A DNA stretch of 64,000 bases from a bacterium (GTDB lineage: Bacteria > Desulfobacterota > DSWW01): positions 116,939 through 180,938 of the forward strand of contig JANQFG010000106.1 in assembly GCA_028277985.1 (NCBI GenBank), given 5' to 3'. A program made the translations under genes and the position numbers. Numbering within the stretch: the stretch's first letter is position 1; each line of letters starts with the position of its first letter. Below are positions 6,901 to 14,898 of the stretch, one piece after another. The notes beneath the pieces were generated by a model. It saw nothing but the letters and a program-made list of their open reading frames with translations, ran no database searches and was not told the origin of the DNA.

Positions 6901-9141
6901 ATGCAGGCAGAGAAGAACAGAATCGGCGAGCTTCTGATCGCCCAGGGCTGGGTGCGGCCGGAGGAACTCGAGGTCTGCCTTGAAGAGCAGGCCGGGCGCA
7001 ATGAGAGAATCGGGGCCTTGCTCGTGGAGAAAGGGATCCTCGGAGAGCAGACCCTGCTGGAAACCTTGTCCCGGCAACTCGGCGTGGAAATCGTGGAAGT
7101 CACGGAACGGTCCGGAGACGCGACCGCGCTCGAGGCTCTTCCTTATGCAGTTGCCAAGAGATACAGGGCGCTTCCTTTGAAGAGGGAGCCTCGCGTCCTT
7201 CATGTGGCCACGCCCGAACCGCAGGACGCGGAGGCGATTCAGGCCCTCGAGTTTGCGACCGGGATGCGCATCCGTGCCTTCCTGTGTTCCGCCAGAGAGA
7301 TCGATATCGCCCTCGAGCAGCACTACGGAATGGAAGAGGCCCTGGAAAAGATCGTCAGGAACGTGACCCAGGAAGCCGCACTGGACGGGTCGAGTGCGTC
7401 CTCGATCGTTCAAGTGGACACGCCTGCCGCAGGCGAGAGGCCCGCAGACGGTCCGGCCGATCCGGCCGAGGCGATGGCCCCCATCATCCGCCTGGTGAAT
7501 CTGATCCTGCTGGAGGCGGTGCGCAAGGAGGCGAGTGACATCCATTTTGAGCCGACCCGTCACTACCTGCAGGTCCGTTTCCGGCTCGACGGTGTGCTGC
7601 GACGTCGCATGTCGATCCCCAAGTACCTCCAGCAATCGGTCCTGAGCAGGATCAAGGTGACGGCCCGGATGGATATCGCCAAGAAGCGAACCCCACAGGA
7701 TGGGGGCATCCGGCTGCAGGTGGACGGCCGCAGGCTGGATCTGCGCGTCTCCAGTCTGCCTACCTTCTACGGAGAAAAGATCGTGATACGCCTGCTCGAC
7801 CAGACCGAGCGGAAGATCGATCTGGGAACGCTAGGCCTGGAGGGGGAGCGACGGAAGAGCCTCGAGGCCTGCTATCGGAGGCCCCAGGGCATGATTCTGG
7901 TTACAGGGCCGACCGGGAGCGGCAAGAGCACTACCCTCCAGTGCATTCTCAAGGACCTGAGGTCCGAGGGCACCAACATCATCACCGTTGAGGACCCGAT
8001 CGAGTACGAGCTCGAGGGCATCAACCAGGTCCAGGTGCTGCGGGAGGCAGGCCTGACCTTTGCCGACTCGCTGCGCGCCATCCTGAGGCAGGACCCGAAT
8101 GTGATCATGGTCGGCGAAATCCGCGACGGAGAGACGGCCGAGGTAGCTTTTCGTGCCGCATTGACAGGACACCTCGTGCTTTCCACCCTGCACACGAACG
8201 ATACGGTGTCTACGGTCACGCGATTGGTGGACATGGGTGTGCCGCCGTTCCTGATCAGCTCAGCCCTTCTCGCCGTGATTAGCCAGCGACTCGTTCGAAA
8301 GGTCTGTCCCGGCTGTATTGTGACCGGCGAGCCTGACCCTTCCGCTCTGGATGGGCTGCCCGATCGGTTTCTCAAAGCCGTTGACAAGGCTCACTGGGGA
8401 AAAGGATGCAGCCAGTGCGAACAGACCGGATACAAGGGCAGGGTGGGATTGTTCGAGCTCCTGATCTTCTCCCCGGATCTCCGGAAAGATGTGGCGTCGA
8501 GCGCGGATGAGGGGGCGATCCGCGACCGGGCGCGAAAGGAAGGAATGCTCCTGCTCTTGGAAGATGGGATCGAGAAGGTCCGAGAGGGCGTGACGACGCT
8601 CGATGAAGTCCTCTCTGCCGCCTACTGGGAGGGCCCCTCGGACGCCGGGCGTTCAGAGGACGATCGGCCCTCCTCCCCGGAGGGGGATTCACGGGAAGCC
8701 GCAGAGAGCTCTTCTAGGGATCCCGGCAGGCCTACCATCGTCTACTCCGAGGACGATCCGGCCGTGCGGGAGGCTGTCTGCCTCTCCCTTGAAGCCCTGT
8801 CCTGTGATGTGATCCCGGCAGAGGACGGCCAGGAGGGCTGGGAAAAGGTGGAGAGCCACCTGCCGGACCTGGTCATCACCGATATCGAAATGCCCAGGCT
8901 GGACGGCTACGGGCTGCTCAAGAAGATCCGGACCGATCTACGGACCGCCTTCATTCCGGTCCTCCTGCTGACCGGGAAGAACCGGTGCGAGGACCGCATG
9001 AAGGGTTTCCTGCTGGGCGGCGACGACTATATCGAGAAGCCCTTTGATCATAGGGAGCTTCTGGCCCGGGTGAAGCGCTGCCTGGAACGAAGCGCTTTTG
9101 TTCATCAGGGGGCGGCTCGAAAGGGCTCCGTGGCATGCTGA
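6901..9141 (+). CDS. PilB/GspE-type assembly ATPase fused to a C-terminal receiver domain
   Basis: 746 aa; GAGGAACCGG precedes the ATG. Residues 1-150 are the GspE/MshE N-terminal domain. Residues about 190-560 are the type II secretion / type IV pilus motor: arm region DIHFEP, Walker A GPTGSGKST (about 336-344), Asp box, Walker B VGEIRDGETAE, His box LSTLHTNDT, and a tetracysteine zinc site (CPGC ... CSQC). After an acidic, Ser-rich linker (about 580-615), residues about 618-740 form a receiver domain with D661 (TDIEMPR) and a conserved Lys (EKPF). Ordinary PilB is about 570 aa, so the receiver is an addition. It would let the upstream kinase control pilus or secretion motor activity. No other pilus gene is in the window. 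PilB-like extension motors bind the inner face of the cytoplasmic membrane. Confidence 0.92.
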   Translation: MQAEKNRIGELLIAQGWVRPEELEVCLEEQAGRNERIGALLVEKGILGEQTLLETLSRQLGVEIVEVTERSGDATALEALPYAVAKRYRALPLKREPRVLHVATPEPQDAEAIQALEFATGMRIRAFLCSAREIDIALEQHYGMEEALEKIVRNVTQEAALDGSSASSIVQVDTPAAGERPADGPADPAEAMAPIIRLVNLILLEAVRKEASDIHFEPTRHYLQVRFRLDGVLRRRMSIPKYLQQSVLSRIKVTARMDIAKKRTPQDGGIRLQVDGRRLDLRVSSLPTFYGEKIVIRLLDQTERKIDLGTLGLEGERRKSLEACYRRPQGMILVTGPTGSGKSTTLQCILKDLRSEGTNIITVEDPIEYELEGINQVQVLREAGLTFADSLRAILRQDPNVIMVGEIRDGETAEVAFRAALTGHLVLSTLHTNDTVSTVTRLVDMGVPPFLISSALLAVISQRLVRKVCPGCIVTGEPDPSALDGLPDRFLKAVDKAHWGKGCSQCEQTGYKGRVGLFELLIFSPDLRKDVASSADEGAIRDRARKEGMLLLLEDGIEKVREGVTTLDEVLSAAYWEGPSDAGRSEDDRPSSPEGDSREAAESSSRDPGRPTIVYSEDDPAVREAVCLSLEALSCDVIPAEDGQEGWEKVESHLPDLVITDIEMPRLDGYGLLKKIRTDLRTAFIPVLLLTGKNRCEDRMKGFLLGGDDYIEKPFDHRELLARVKRCLERSAFVHQGAARKGSVAC

Positions 9142-9163
9142 AAACGGGGAAGATCTTGACAGA

Positions 9164-9181
9164 GTATAACCAAGGTTATAC
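9164..9181. promoter_or_regulatory. Palindromic operator in front of the mazE-like gene
   Basis: GTATAACC-AA-GGTTATAC is a perfect 8-bp inverted repeat with a 2-base centre, ending one base before the antitoxin ATG at 9183. TTGAC just upstream (9156-9160) could be a -35 element. Ribbon-helix-helix or AbrB-fold antitoxins usually bind such sites to repress their own operon. The AAGG of the right arm also serves as ribosome binding site, so binding or folding here could affect translation too. Confidence 0.7.
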
Positions 9182-9182
9182 C

Positions 9183-9428
9183 ATGACCCTCATGAAGACG
9201 GCCATATCCATACCGAACGATGTGTTCGAGGCAGCGGAAAAAGCGGCACGCCGGCTCGGCATGTCTCGGAGTCAGCTGTATACGAATGCCGTTTCGGAGT
9301 TCCTTCGGCGCCACTTCAGTGACGCCGTGACCGAAGAGCTCGACAGGATCTACGCACTCGAGTCTTCCGAGCTGGACCCGACCACCCAGGCCCTCCAGAT
9401 CGCCGGCCTGAGCAAAGACGAGTGGTAA
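9183..9428 (+). CDS. Ribbon-helix-helix antitoxin (MazE/CopG-like)
   Basis: 81 aa. The ATG at 9183 is preferred (AAGG 7 bases upstream); an ATG at 9192 or 9135 is possible. The N-terminus TAISIPNDVFEAAEKAARRLGMSRSQLYTNAVSEFL is a ribbon-helix-helix DNA-binding fold: a beta strand TAISIP, then two helices with the MSRSQ turn. The acidic C-terminus (LDRIYALESSELD...SKDEW) is the kind of tail that wraps and blocks a MazF-type toxin. It overlaps the toxin gene by one base (TAATG), the usual arrangement for a type II toxin-antitoxin pair, and is probably autoregulated through the palindrome at 9164-9181. Confidence 0.88.
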   Translation: MTLMKTAISIPNDVFEAAEKAARRLGMSRSQLYTNAVSEFLRRHFSDAVTEELDRIYALESSELDPTTQALQIAGLSKDEW

Positions 9429-9766
9429 TGAAGAGGGGGGAAACCTGGTGGGCGAACCTGCCCGCGCCCAAGAGATCCGAACCCGGATTCAAACGCCCCC
9501 TGTTGATCCTCCAATCGGATGATTTCAACCGAAGTCGTATCCGGACCGTTGTCGCCGTTGTCCTTACTTCGAACCTTCGGTTGGCTGAAGCGCCCGGCAA
9601 TGTCTCGCTGTCCAAGAAGGATTCGGGGCTTCCGAAGAGGTCGGTGGCCAACGTCTCGCAGATCATCACCCTGGACAGGTCCTTCCTGGCCGAAAAGGTG
9701 AAGAGGCTGGGGCCGGGCAAGCTCCGCGAAGTGGAAAAGGGAGTGCGGCTCGCACTGGGGCTATGA
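9428..9766 (+). CDS. MazF/PemK-family mRNA interferase toxin
   Basis: 112 aa from the ATG at 9428; two codons upstream a GTG is possible, but the ATG fits the TAATG overlap with the antitoxin. The N-terminus MKRGETWWANLPAP is the family's 'RGEiwwv' beta strand. Then come KRPLLILQSDDFN ('RPvlIlQ.d.fN'), TVVAVVLTSNLRLAEAPGNV and SVANVSQIITLDR ('svv.vdQi.tldk...l'), the complete PemK/MazF SH3-like barrel. The catalytic Arg and Thr/Ser positions of the family are present. MazF toxins cut mRNA at short sequence motifs and are neutralised by the partner antitoxin. The last 6 bases overlap the convergent gene that ends at 9761. Confidence 0.92.
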   Translation: MKRGETWWANLPAPKRSEPGFKRPLLILQSDDFNRSRIRTVVAVVLTSNLRLAEAPGNVSLSKKDSGLPKRSVANVSQIITLDRSFLAEKVKRLGPGKLREVEKGVRLALGL

Positions 9767-10390
9767 CCTCTCCAGTATTCTTTGAAGGATCTCCTGCGCC
9801 CTCGTCGGGTTGAAGATACCACATGTGCACGGCCCTCCCAGGGTCCGGACCGCTTCGTGCATTTCTGTCTTCCCGCTCCGCAGCTTGTCGATGACGTGTT
9901 CGACCAGACCGTGGGCGATCATCCCGTGTCCGCACATGGTGGATATCTCCAGGATCCCCTTGTCCGGAAGGAGATCGGCCCTTCCGAAGATCCCACAGGA
10001 CATGTTGATCGTATGGGGTGTCAGCCCCAGTTCATGGCCTATGTCCACGAGCTCCGACGTGGGCCCGCTCACGGTGACCGAGAGCCCCAGATCCTCTGAA
10101 TGGAGCCTCCGAAGAATCTCCTTAACCTTTTCACGATCGTCGAAACAGCAGCGGAGCCGCGAATGGTCCTCCAGGCTCTCTCGTACCTCCTGGATGCGAA
10201 GACCCGAAATCGTGCTGCCGAATCCATAGAAGCCGATATTAACGGGTCCGATCTCCATCACGAGGTCCAGGATTCGCTGCAGTTTTTCCCGGGCGCCCTT
10301 CGTGCTGATGCCTGCAGCAGGGGTGCAGAGCAGGACATAGTCCTTCTCGAGAGATCTCTCTTCGCCGAGCCTGTGAAGGGAATGGGTCAC
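9761..10390 (-). CDS. Conserved cysteine-containing protein of unknown function
   Basis: 209 aa starting at a GTG with AAGGAG about 9 bases upstream. The first half looks like an alpha/beta domain (IGPVNIGFYGFGSTISGLRIQEV). The second half holds four cysteines in conserved-looking contexts: C132 (NMSCGIFG), C153 (TMCGHGMI) and C188/C190 (GPCTCGIFNP), plus several His residues. They could bind a metal or Fe-S cluster. No transmembrane segment or signal peptide. It lies 19 bp downstream of a two-cluster ferredoxin-like gene on the same strand, so it may receive electrons from that protein. I do not recognise the family and do not assign a reaction. Its 3' end overlaps the mazF-like gene by 6 bases. 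Confidence 0.75.
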   Translation of the reverse strand: MTHSLHRLGEERSLEKDYVLLCTPAAGISTKGAREKLQRILDLVMEIGPVNIGFYGFGSTISGLRIQEVRESLEDHSRLRCCFDDREKVKEILRRLHSEDLGLSVTVSGPTSELVDIGHELGLTPHTINMSCGIFGRADLLPDKGILEISTMCGHGMIAHGLVEHVIDKLRSGKTEMHEAVRTLGGPCTCGIFNPTRAQEILQRILERS

Positions 10391-10409
10391 CGAGCCTCAC
10401 TCCTTCGGT

Positions 10410-11138
10410 TTACTCTTCGCACAGGGGACGCCCCAGCCCGAAATTCGTCTTTGCGTTCGGAGCCACGGTAATCCCAAGTCTCTCGAGTCGCCCCTGTATG
10501 GGCAGATCACCCTTGTCGCCATAGCGACCGATCACACCCAGGGAGAAGACGGTATCGATCTCTTTGCCCACCTCGAGAACCTCGCCCATGACCTCCTCGA
10601 AGGCATCCGTGGCCACACGGATTTCCAGAATGGAGGAAAGAATCCGCTGATGGTTCAACTCTTCCGGGAAGAGACCCGTTTCCTCGTCCATGAGGGTCGT
10701 CAGAGGATTGTTTTCACAAAAGGCTACGCCTTTTCTCTTCAGACGGGTCGTCATGAGCGAGATGTCCTGGAACGTGCACCCGATGCCCGGGCGTCCGAAC
10801 TCGATGCAGATACCGATCTCGTTCCGTCGGATTCGCCCCGTGACGTCGTTGGTCTTGGATTCTTCGGTTCCTCTTCCAGGAATGAGGGTCTTGTCATGGG
10901 GTCGGTTCGGATCGCTGAACAGGGCGCGGATCAAACGTGGATAGGAGCTTGTCGCTTCGGACTCTTCGAAAGCCGAAACCGGGCAAATGTCCAGGCGTCG
11001 GCAGAGGCCGCATTCGAAACACGACTCTTCCCGGATCGCCGCGTGATCCGGCTCTTCGGGACGAAGGAAGATGGCCTCGGCAGGGCAGTAGGGTACGCAC
11101 TCTCCGCAACCCGTGCATTTACTCGAATCGATCTTCAT
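10410..11138 (-). CDS. Two-cluster ferredoxin-domain protein
   Basis: 242 aa. Residues 1-56 contain two [4Fe-4S] motifs: C8-x2-C11-x2-C14-x3-C18 (CTGCGECVPYCP) and C40-x2-C43-x2-C46-x5-C52 (CFECGLCRRLDICP). The remaining 185 residues form a separate alpha/beta domain (EIGICIEFGRPGIGCTFQDISLMTTRL ... GVAFCENNPLTTLMDEETG) that I cannot name; the text 'ISLMTTRL' and 'NPLTTLMDE' suggests a conserved binding fold. It is likely a soluble electron-transfer or redox-sensing protein. It is upstream of, and probably cotranscribed with, the Cys-containing 209-aa protein. A divergent ATP-grasp gene starts 136 bp away. Confidence 0.8.
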   Translation of the reverse strand: MKIDSSKCTGCGECVPYCPAEAIFLRPEEPDHAAIREESCFECGLCRRLDICPVSAFEESEATSSYPRLIRALFSDPNRPHDKTLIPGRGTEESKTNDVTGRIRRNEIGICIEFGRPGIGCTFQDISLMTTRLKRKGVAFCENNPLTTLMDEETGLFPEELNHQRILSSILEIRVATDAFEEVMGEVLEVGKEIDTVFSLGVIGRYGDKGDLPIQGRLERLGITVAPNAKTNFGLGRPLCEE

Positions 11139-11274
11139 CGTTGCTGTGACGGTTCTCCCGAAGCAATGAAGCCGTGCTTGACAGAGGATTTTCGGTTTCT
11201 ATATCTTGGCCGTCCGGAGAAGACCACGGACCATTCTGCTGAAATACCGCTTGTATGTAAACAGGGCCCAAGCC

Positions 11275-12489
11275 ATGGCAAGAAGATCTCTCATCGTCCT
11301 TGGGGCCGAGTACGGTCAGATTCCCCTGATGCGAAAAGCCCGGGAGTTCGGCCTGTCGCCCGTGGCCGTGGACTACAACGAAGAGCCGGCCGGGAAGGTA
11401 CACTGTGACCTGTATCTTCGGATCAGCTACCGGGACGAGGACGAGATTCTCGATGCATGTAGACAACTCGACATCGCCGGTATTGGCACGATAGGGACGA
11501 ACGACGCGATCTGTGTCGCGTCCAGTTTGAACCAACGTCTGAATGTCCCCGGCCTGTACGACGATCCCGAGGTGGTTCGGGGTGCGACGTACAAGGACCT
11601 GTGGCGCGAAGTACTTGTGCGGGAAGGGATATCCACTCCTCCGGGTGGTTCGTGTGAGGGGCTGCGAAGCCTGGAAACCGTTGCCTCGGAAATCGGACTG
11701 CCGATCCTGCTCAAGCCCGCGGATGCCTCCGGTGCGAGAGGAATCCGCATCGTTCGGGAACAGCACGAATTGGAGTCTGCCTTTCATCATGCGATGAGGT
11801 TTTCAGCCAAACAGACCGTAGTGGCCGAGAAGTACATGGGCCACAATTCCCTTGCCGTGGAATCCTTCGTGATCGATGGGGAGGTTCACCTGATCGCAAT
11901 TGGGGAAAGAAAGCTGCCGCCTCCGCCACTCTGCGTCGGCCTCGGCGTTACCGTTCCGGATCATCTTCCTGAAGCGGTGAGGGGTGAGGTTGCGTCCTTG
12001 AACCGTGAGACTATTCGGGCCCTTGGGATATCCTACGGGCCGGTCCACATGGACATGGTCGTCGATGCGGACGGGAAGCCCCATGTGATCGATATCGGGC
12101 CGCGCCTTGTGGGCGGGCCGTTCGGCTGGTCCCTCATCCACGAGGCGACCGGATTCGATATGCTGGAAGCGGTCTTCAAGCAGGCCATCGGCGAGAAGGT
12201 GGGGAATGTGACTACCCGGTCGAAGGATCGATTCTTCGCCCACCGGTATCTCACGACGTCCAAGACGGGCATCCTCAAGAGGGTCGATCTCAACGAACAT
12301 CTGTTCGAAGAGCACAACATCACTTCCTGCCGGCTCTTTGCTACCCCCGGAGACAGAATCGGTGCCCTGGAAAACTCGGAGCATCGGTATGGAGTCGTGA
12401 CCGCCTCCGGCAGCACATTCGAAACTGTGTGCGAGAGAGTCGATGCCTTTGTCGATCAGGTGCGCTTCGAAGTGGAACCAACTTCCTGA
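11275..12489 (+). CDS. ATP-grasp carboxylate-amine ligase family protein
   Basis: 404 aa from the ATG at 11275. Residues 1-100 form a pre-ATP-grasp Rossmann-like domain (LIVLGAEYGQIPLMRKAREFGLSPVAVD), as in PurK, CarB and related ligases. Residues about 110-310 are the ATP-grasp fold: LPILLKPADASGARGI is the ATP-binding Lys/Gly loop, AEKYMGHNSLAVESFVIDGE follows, and PHVIDIGPRLVGGPFG carries the metal-binding region. Such enzymes activate a carboxylate as acylphosphate and join it to an amine or other nucleophile; the substrate here is not evident. It stands between the divergent ferredoxin pair and a convergent lipoprotein gene (14 bp apart), so it appears to be transcribed alone. Confidence 0.85.
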   Translation: MARRSLIVLGAEYGQIPLMRKAREFGLSPVAVDYNEEPAGKVHCDLYLRISYRDEDEILDACRQLDIAGIGTIGTNDAICVASSLNQRLNVPGLYDDPEVVRGATYKDLWREVLVREGISTPPGGSCEGLRSLETVASEIGLPILLKPADASGARGIRIVREQHELESAFHHAMRFSAKQTVVAEKYMGHNSLAVESFVIDGEVHLIAIGERKLPPPPLCVGLGVTVPDHLPEAVRGEVASLNRETIRALGISYGPVHMDMVVDADGKPHVIDIGPRLVGGPFGWSLIHEATGFDMLEAVFKQAIGEKVGNVTTRSKDRFFAHRYLTTSKTGILKRVDLNEHLFEEHNITSCRLFATPGDRIGALENSEHRYGVVTASGSTFETVCERVDAFVDQVRFEVEPTS

Positions 12490-12503
12490 TCGGCTCTTAC
12501 GCC

Positions 12504-13556
12504 TCAGGGATTCGATCCCCTGTAAAAAGAAGTGCATTCGCAGGTCTGAAGAGCGTCCAGCGGCGTGCTGATATCGAAGAGGCTGGTCGCCCTTGCCACC
12601 TCGCAATCACCCTCGAGGGATGCGGCCACGTAGAAGGCCATATCGTAGAAGGTGATCTCCAGGTCCGTCATCGTGGGCGTGACGGGCTGAAGGGATCCCG
12701 GGCCGAACCGGAACTGGAGCCCGCAGATATAGAAGGTCTCCCCGTTAAAGGTGACAGGCGCCTCCATCCACTCGTTCGGGTCCTGGAGCTCGATGTCGAT
12801 GCTCGTTGGATGTACGGTAACCGCGATTTCTCCGGCCACTGCCTCGACGTCTGCCGTGATGTCGGGCAGGAGCGGTTCGTAGCCCTCCGAGACTAACAGA
12901 TCGTACACCGGCAGATCGTCCCATCCAGGCACGTCTATACCATAGGGAGTCATCATGCTCGCGACCATGGCTTCGAGGAAACCATCGAAACCGAGAAGCG
13001 GAAACAGCTGGCTGATCCAGAAGCACGTGCCGCGTATGGAATGCTGGGTGAAGTTGTGCACTCCTCCAACGAAGTTTTGAGGGTCGAAGCCGCTTACGAC
13101 CGTGAATGCGGCCCTGTCCGACCCGTTCGAGTAATAGGCCCCGAAACCGTCCGGGTAGCAACTCGTCTTGACCCAGTAGCTGCCGGGCAGCAGATCGATC
13201 GTACCGGACACGGTGTACGATCCGTTTCCGTCCGGTCCTTCGATGGTGAACCCATACGGGTTGGTTCCATCCTCCGGATCAAAGATCTTGTCTCCGAAGA
13301 AGCCCCACAAGCCTCCTGATTCTCCCATTTCCACGTTGATCGTTTCCGGGTTCACGGAAGTGCCCGAGGACTGGGGCTTGAAAACGCCTTCAAAGGGGAC
13401 GGCTGCGTATCCTGTCTCGGCGTCCGTCACGTGTTCGCTCCCGTTTGCAGGCTCGCTCACCACGGACGTGGTCATGTCGCTGCACCCGAACAAGAGAGCA
13501 ACGCAATAGATCCCGGTCAAGACAACTATGGACCGCTTGAGAAGGCACGTCTTCAT
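12504..13556 (-). CDS. Predicted lipoprotein of unknown function
   Basis: 350 aa from the ATG at 13556, which has GGGGAG 6 bases upstream and a good promoter behind it. MKTCLLKRS is followed by a hydrophobic stretch ending in the lipobox LFGC, so Cys25 should be lipidated and the protein anchored in the envelope; Ser-Asp after the Cys leaves the final membrane uncertain. The mature part is Gly/Ser/Thr-rich with beta-strand character (YTVSGTIDLLPGSYWVKTSCYPDG resembles a carboxypeptidase-regulatory-like or pre-albumin-like beta domain around residues 95-160). Several cysteines in the second half could form disulfides. No enzyme motif was found. It is a single-gene unit. Confidence 0.8.
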   Translation of the reverse strand: MKTCLLKRSIVVLTGIYCVALLFGCSDMTTSVVSEPANGSEHVTDAETGYAAVPFEGVFKPQSSGTSVNPETINVEMGESGGLWGFFGDKIFDPEDGTNPYGFTIEGPDGNGSYTVSGTIDLLPGSYWVKTSCYPDGFGAYYSNGSDRAAFTVVSGFDPQNFVGGVHNFTQHSIRGTCFWISQLFPLLGFDGFLEAMVASMMTPYGIDVPGWDDLPVYDLLVSEGYEPLLPDITADVEAVAGEIAVTVHPTSIDIELQDPNEWMEAPVTFNGETFYICGLQFRFGPGSLQPVTPTMTDLEITFYDMAFYVAASLEGDCEVARATSLFDISTPLDALQTCECTSFYRGSNP

Positions 13557-13605
13557 GTCGTTCTCCCCTATGAGATCACCAGCTTCGGGCCAGAAGTCGT
13601 TCTGA

Positions 13606-13634
13606 ATCCTAGAAAATCGGACTGGGAGTGTCAA
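13606..13634 (-). promoter_or_regulatory. Sigma-70-type promoter of the lipoprotein gene
   Basis: On the minus strand TTGACA (13634-13629) and TAGGAT (13611-13606) are separated by exactly 17 bases. Transcription would start near 13599, giving a leader of about 43 nt before the ATG at 13556. Confidence 0.75.
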
Positions 13635-13641
13635 CGGATTT

Positions 13642-14052
13642 CTAGCGGGACTCGTCGTATTCCTGCAGTTGGCGGGTCAAGTCCGGGTTCCGTCTGGGCA
13701 AGGGAATATCTCCCGGTCCTGGTCTGTTGCTGCGCATGTCTTCTGCCCGTCGCACCACTGTAGGGCACTCGTAACCCCTTCGCTTCACCAGGTAGTCGCC
13801 TTCGGAGATTTTTCCACAATAGGTTATATCGGCCTTTCGCTCTTCTCCAACAGGGGTCTCTATGCGTGCAAGCAAGAGATCCCCTGAGCGTGGATTCCAA
13901 AAAGCCCTGATCCAGTGTATTCGCACGACGATACCCTCGTAAGACTGGCTTCGTTTGTGCAGCTTGTTCAGGAGAAACGCGGCGACGATGACTGCGACGA
14001 GAGCCAGGGTGATTCTTAGCCAGGTTCGGCTGGAGATCCTGCTAATGTCCAT
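13642..14052 (-). CDS. Membrane-anchored protein of unknown function
   Basis: 136 aa. Residues 12-28 (LRITLALVAVIVAAFLL) form one transmembrane helix after a short N-terminus, followed by a basic KLHKRS that suggests the anchor's cytoplasmic or interfacial flank. The soluble part has a small beta-rich region (GIVVRIHWIRAF, LLLARIETPVGEERKADITYCG) and a basic, Pro-rich tail. No known domain. It sits between the lipoprotein promoter and a HAD phosphatase gene on the same strand, 52 bp downstream of the latter. Confidence 0.6.
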   Translation of the reverse strand: MDISRISSRTWLRITLALVAVIVAAFLLNKLHKRSQSYEGIVVRIHWIRAFWNPRSGDLLLARIETPVGEERKADITYCGKISEGDYLVKRRGYECPTVVRRAEDMRSNRPGPGDIPLPRRNPDLTRQLQEYDESR

Positions 14053-14104
14053 GGCGGCCGCTTCCTTCTCATTCAGCTGCCTAGGTTTCGTCCTGTTATT
14101 CGAC

Positions 14105-14800
14105 TCATCGATGGAACAGGGCTTCCACGTCTGTGAGGGAAACCCCGTTCAGGGAGGGGAGCACCTGGTCTGCGGCCACGAGCCGATCCGGCTCCTCGGT
14201 CTGGACGAGGGCGAGAACGTTCATCCCGGCAGCCTTGGCGGACTGAATGCCTGCTGAGGAATCCTCGATCACGAGACACTGTTCCGGCAGGATCTCTTGG
14301 TCTGTTTTTGTCAAGGAAAGGTGGGCGTTGAGCTGCCGCAGGGTCTTCTCGTACGGCTCCGGGTCCGGCTTGGTCTTCTCCACATCCTCACCGCTCACGA
14401 TCAGGCGGAAGAGATCGGCCAGGCCTGCCTTGCCCAGGGCGATTTCGATCTCCCCTCGACGGGCCATGGACGCAACCGCGAGCGGATACTTCGCGCCTGC
14501 GGCCCGGATGAACTCGCAGACGCCCGGAAAGAAGCGCATCTCCTTCTCCAGGAGCTCTTCGAAGTAGACGGCTTTCCGGTCGGTCAGCTCCTCGATTCCA
14601 CCCGGCTCGTCGATCTTGGGGGAGCCTTTCAGGCCCCATCGGAAGCATTCCACGTCATTGAAACCGAGGCAGTTCTTGTAGTATGCCTCGCGCGAGAGGG
14701 AGAAGCCCTCTTCGGCGAAGACCTTTTGAAAAGCCTCGAAGTGATACTCCTCCGAGTCGAGGATCACGCCGTCGAAATCGAACAGGATTGCCTTTAGCAT
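14105..14800 (-). CDS. HAD-superfamily phosphatase (beta-phosphoglucomutase-like)
   Basis: 231 aa. Motif I is FDFDGVILDSEE (nucleophile Asp10, second Asp12), motif II is VASMARR (Ser, where Ser/Thr is usual), motif III is the Lys in KTKPDPEPY, and motif IV is IEDSSAGIQSAKAAGM. A helical cap (about 16-90) between motifs I and II puts it in subfamily I, like beta-phosphoglucomutase and small sugar-phosphate phosphatases. The protein is soluble. The exact substrate cannot be read from the sequence. It is divergent from another HAD gene starting at 14899, with about 100 bp between starts. Confidence 0.9.
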   Translation of the reverse strand: MLKAILFDFDGVILDSEEYHFEAFQKVFAEEGFSLSREAYYKNCLGFNDVECFRWGLKGSPKIDEPGGIEELTDRKAVYFEELLEKEMRFFPGVCEFIRAAGAKYPLAVASMARRGEIEIALGKAGLADLFRLIVSGEDVEKTKPDPEPYEKTLRQLNAHLSLTKTDQEILPEQCLVIEDSSAGIQSAKAAGMNVLALVQTEEPDRLVAADQVLPSLNGVSLTDVEALFHR

Positions 14801-14818
14801 GTCGTGTGCCTCGGTCGA

Positions 14819-14847
14819 TTGGAAAAAGAAGGGTGGCGCCCTATAAT
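14819..14847 (+). promoter_or_regulatory. Sigma-70-type promoter of the HAD gene at 14899
   Basis: TTGGAA (14819-14824), 17 bases, then a consensus TATAAT (14842-14847). Predicted transcription start near 14854, about 45 nt upstream of the ATG. It lies in the divergent gap between two HAD genes. Confidence 0.75.
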
Positions 14848-14898
14848 GCCAGAAAGCATCTCAAAGAGAAAACAGAAGGGTGAGAAGGAGCCGTTCGG

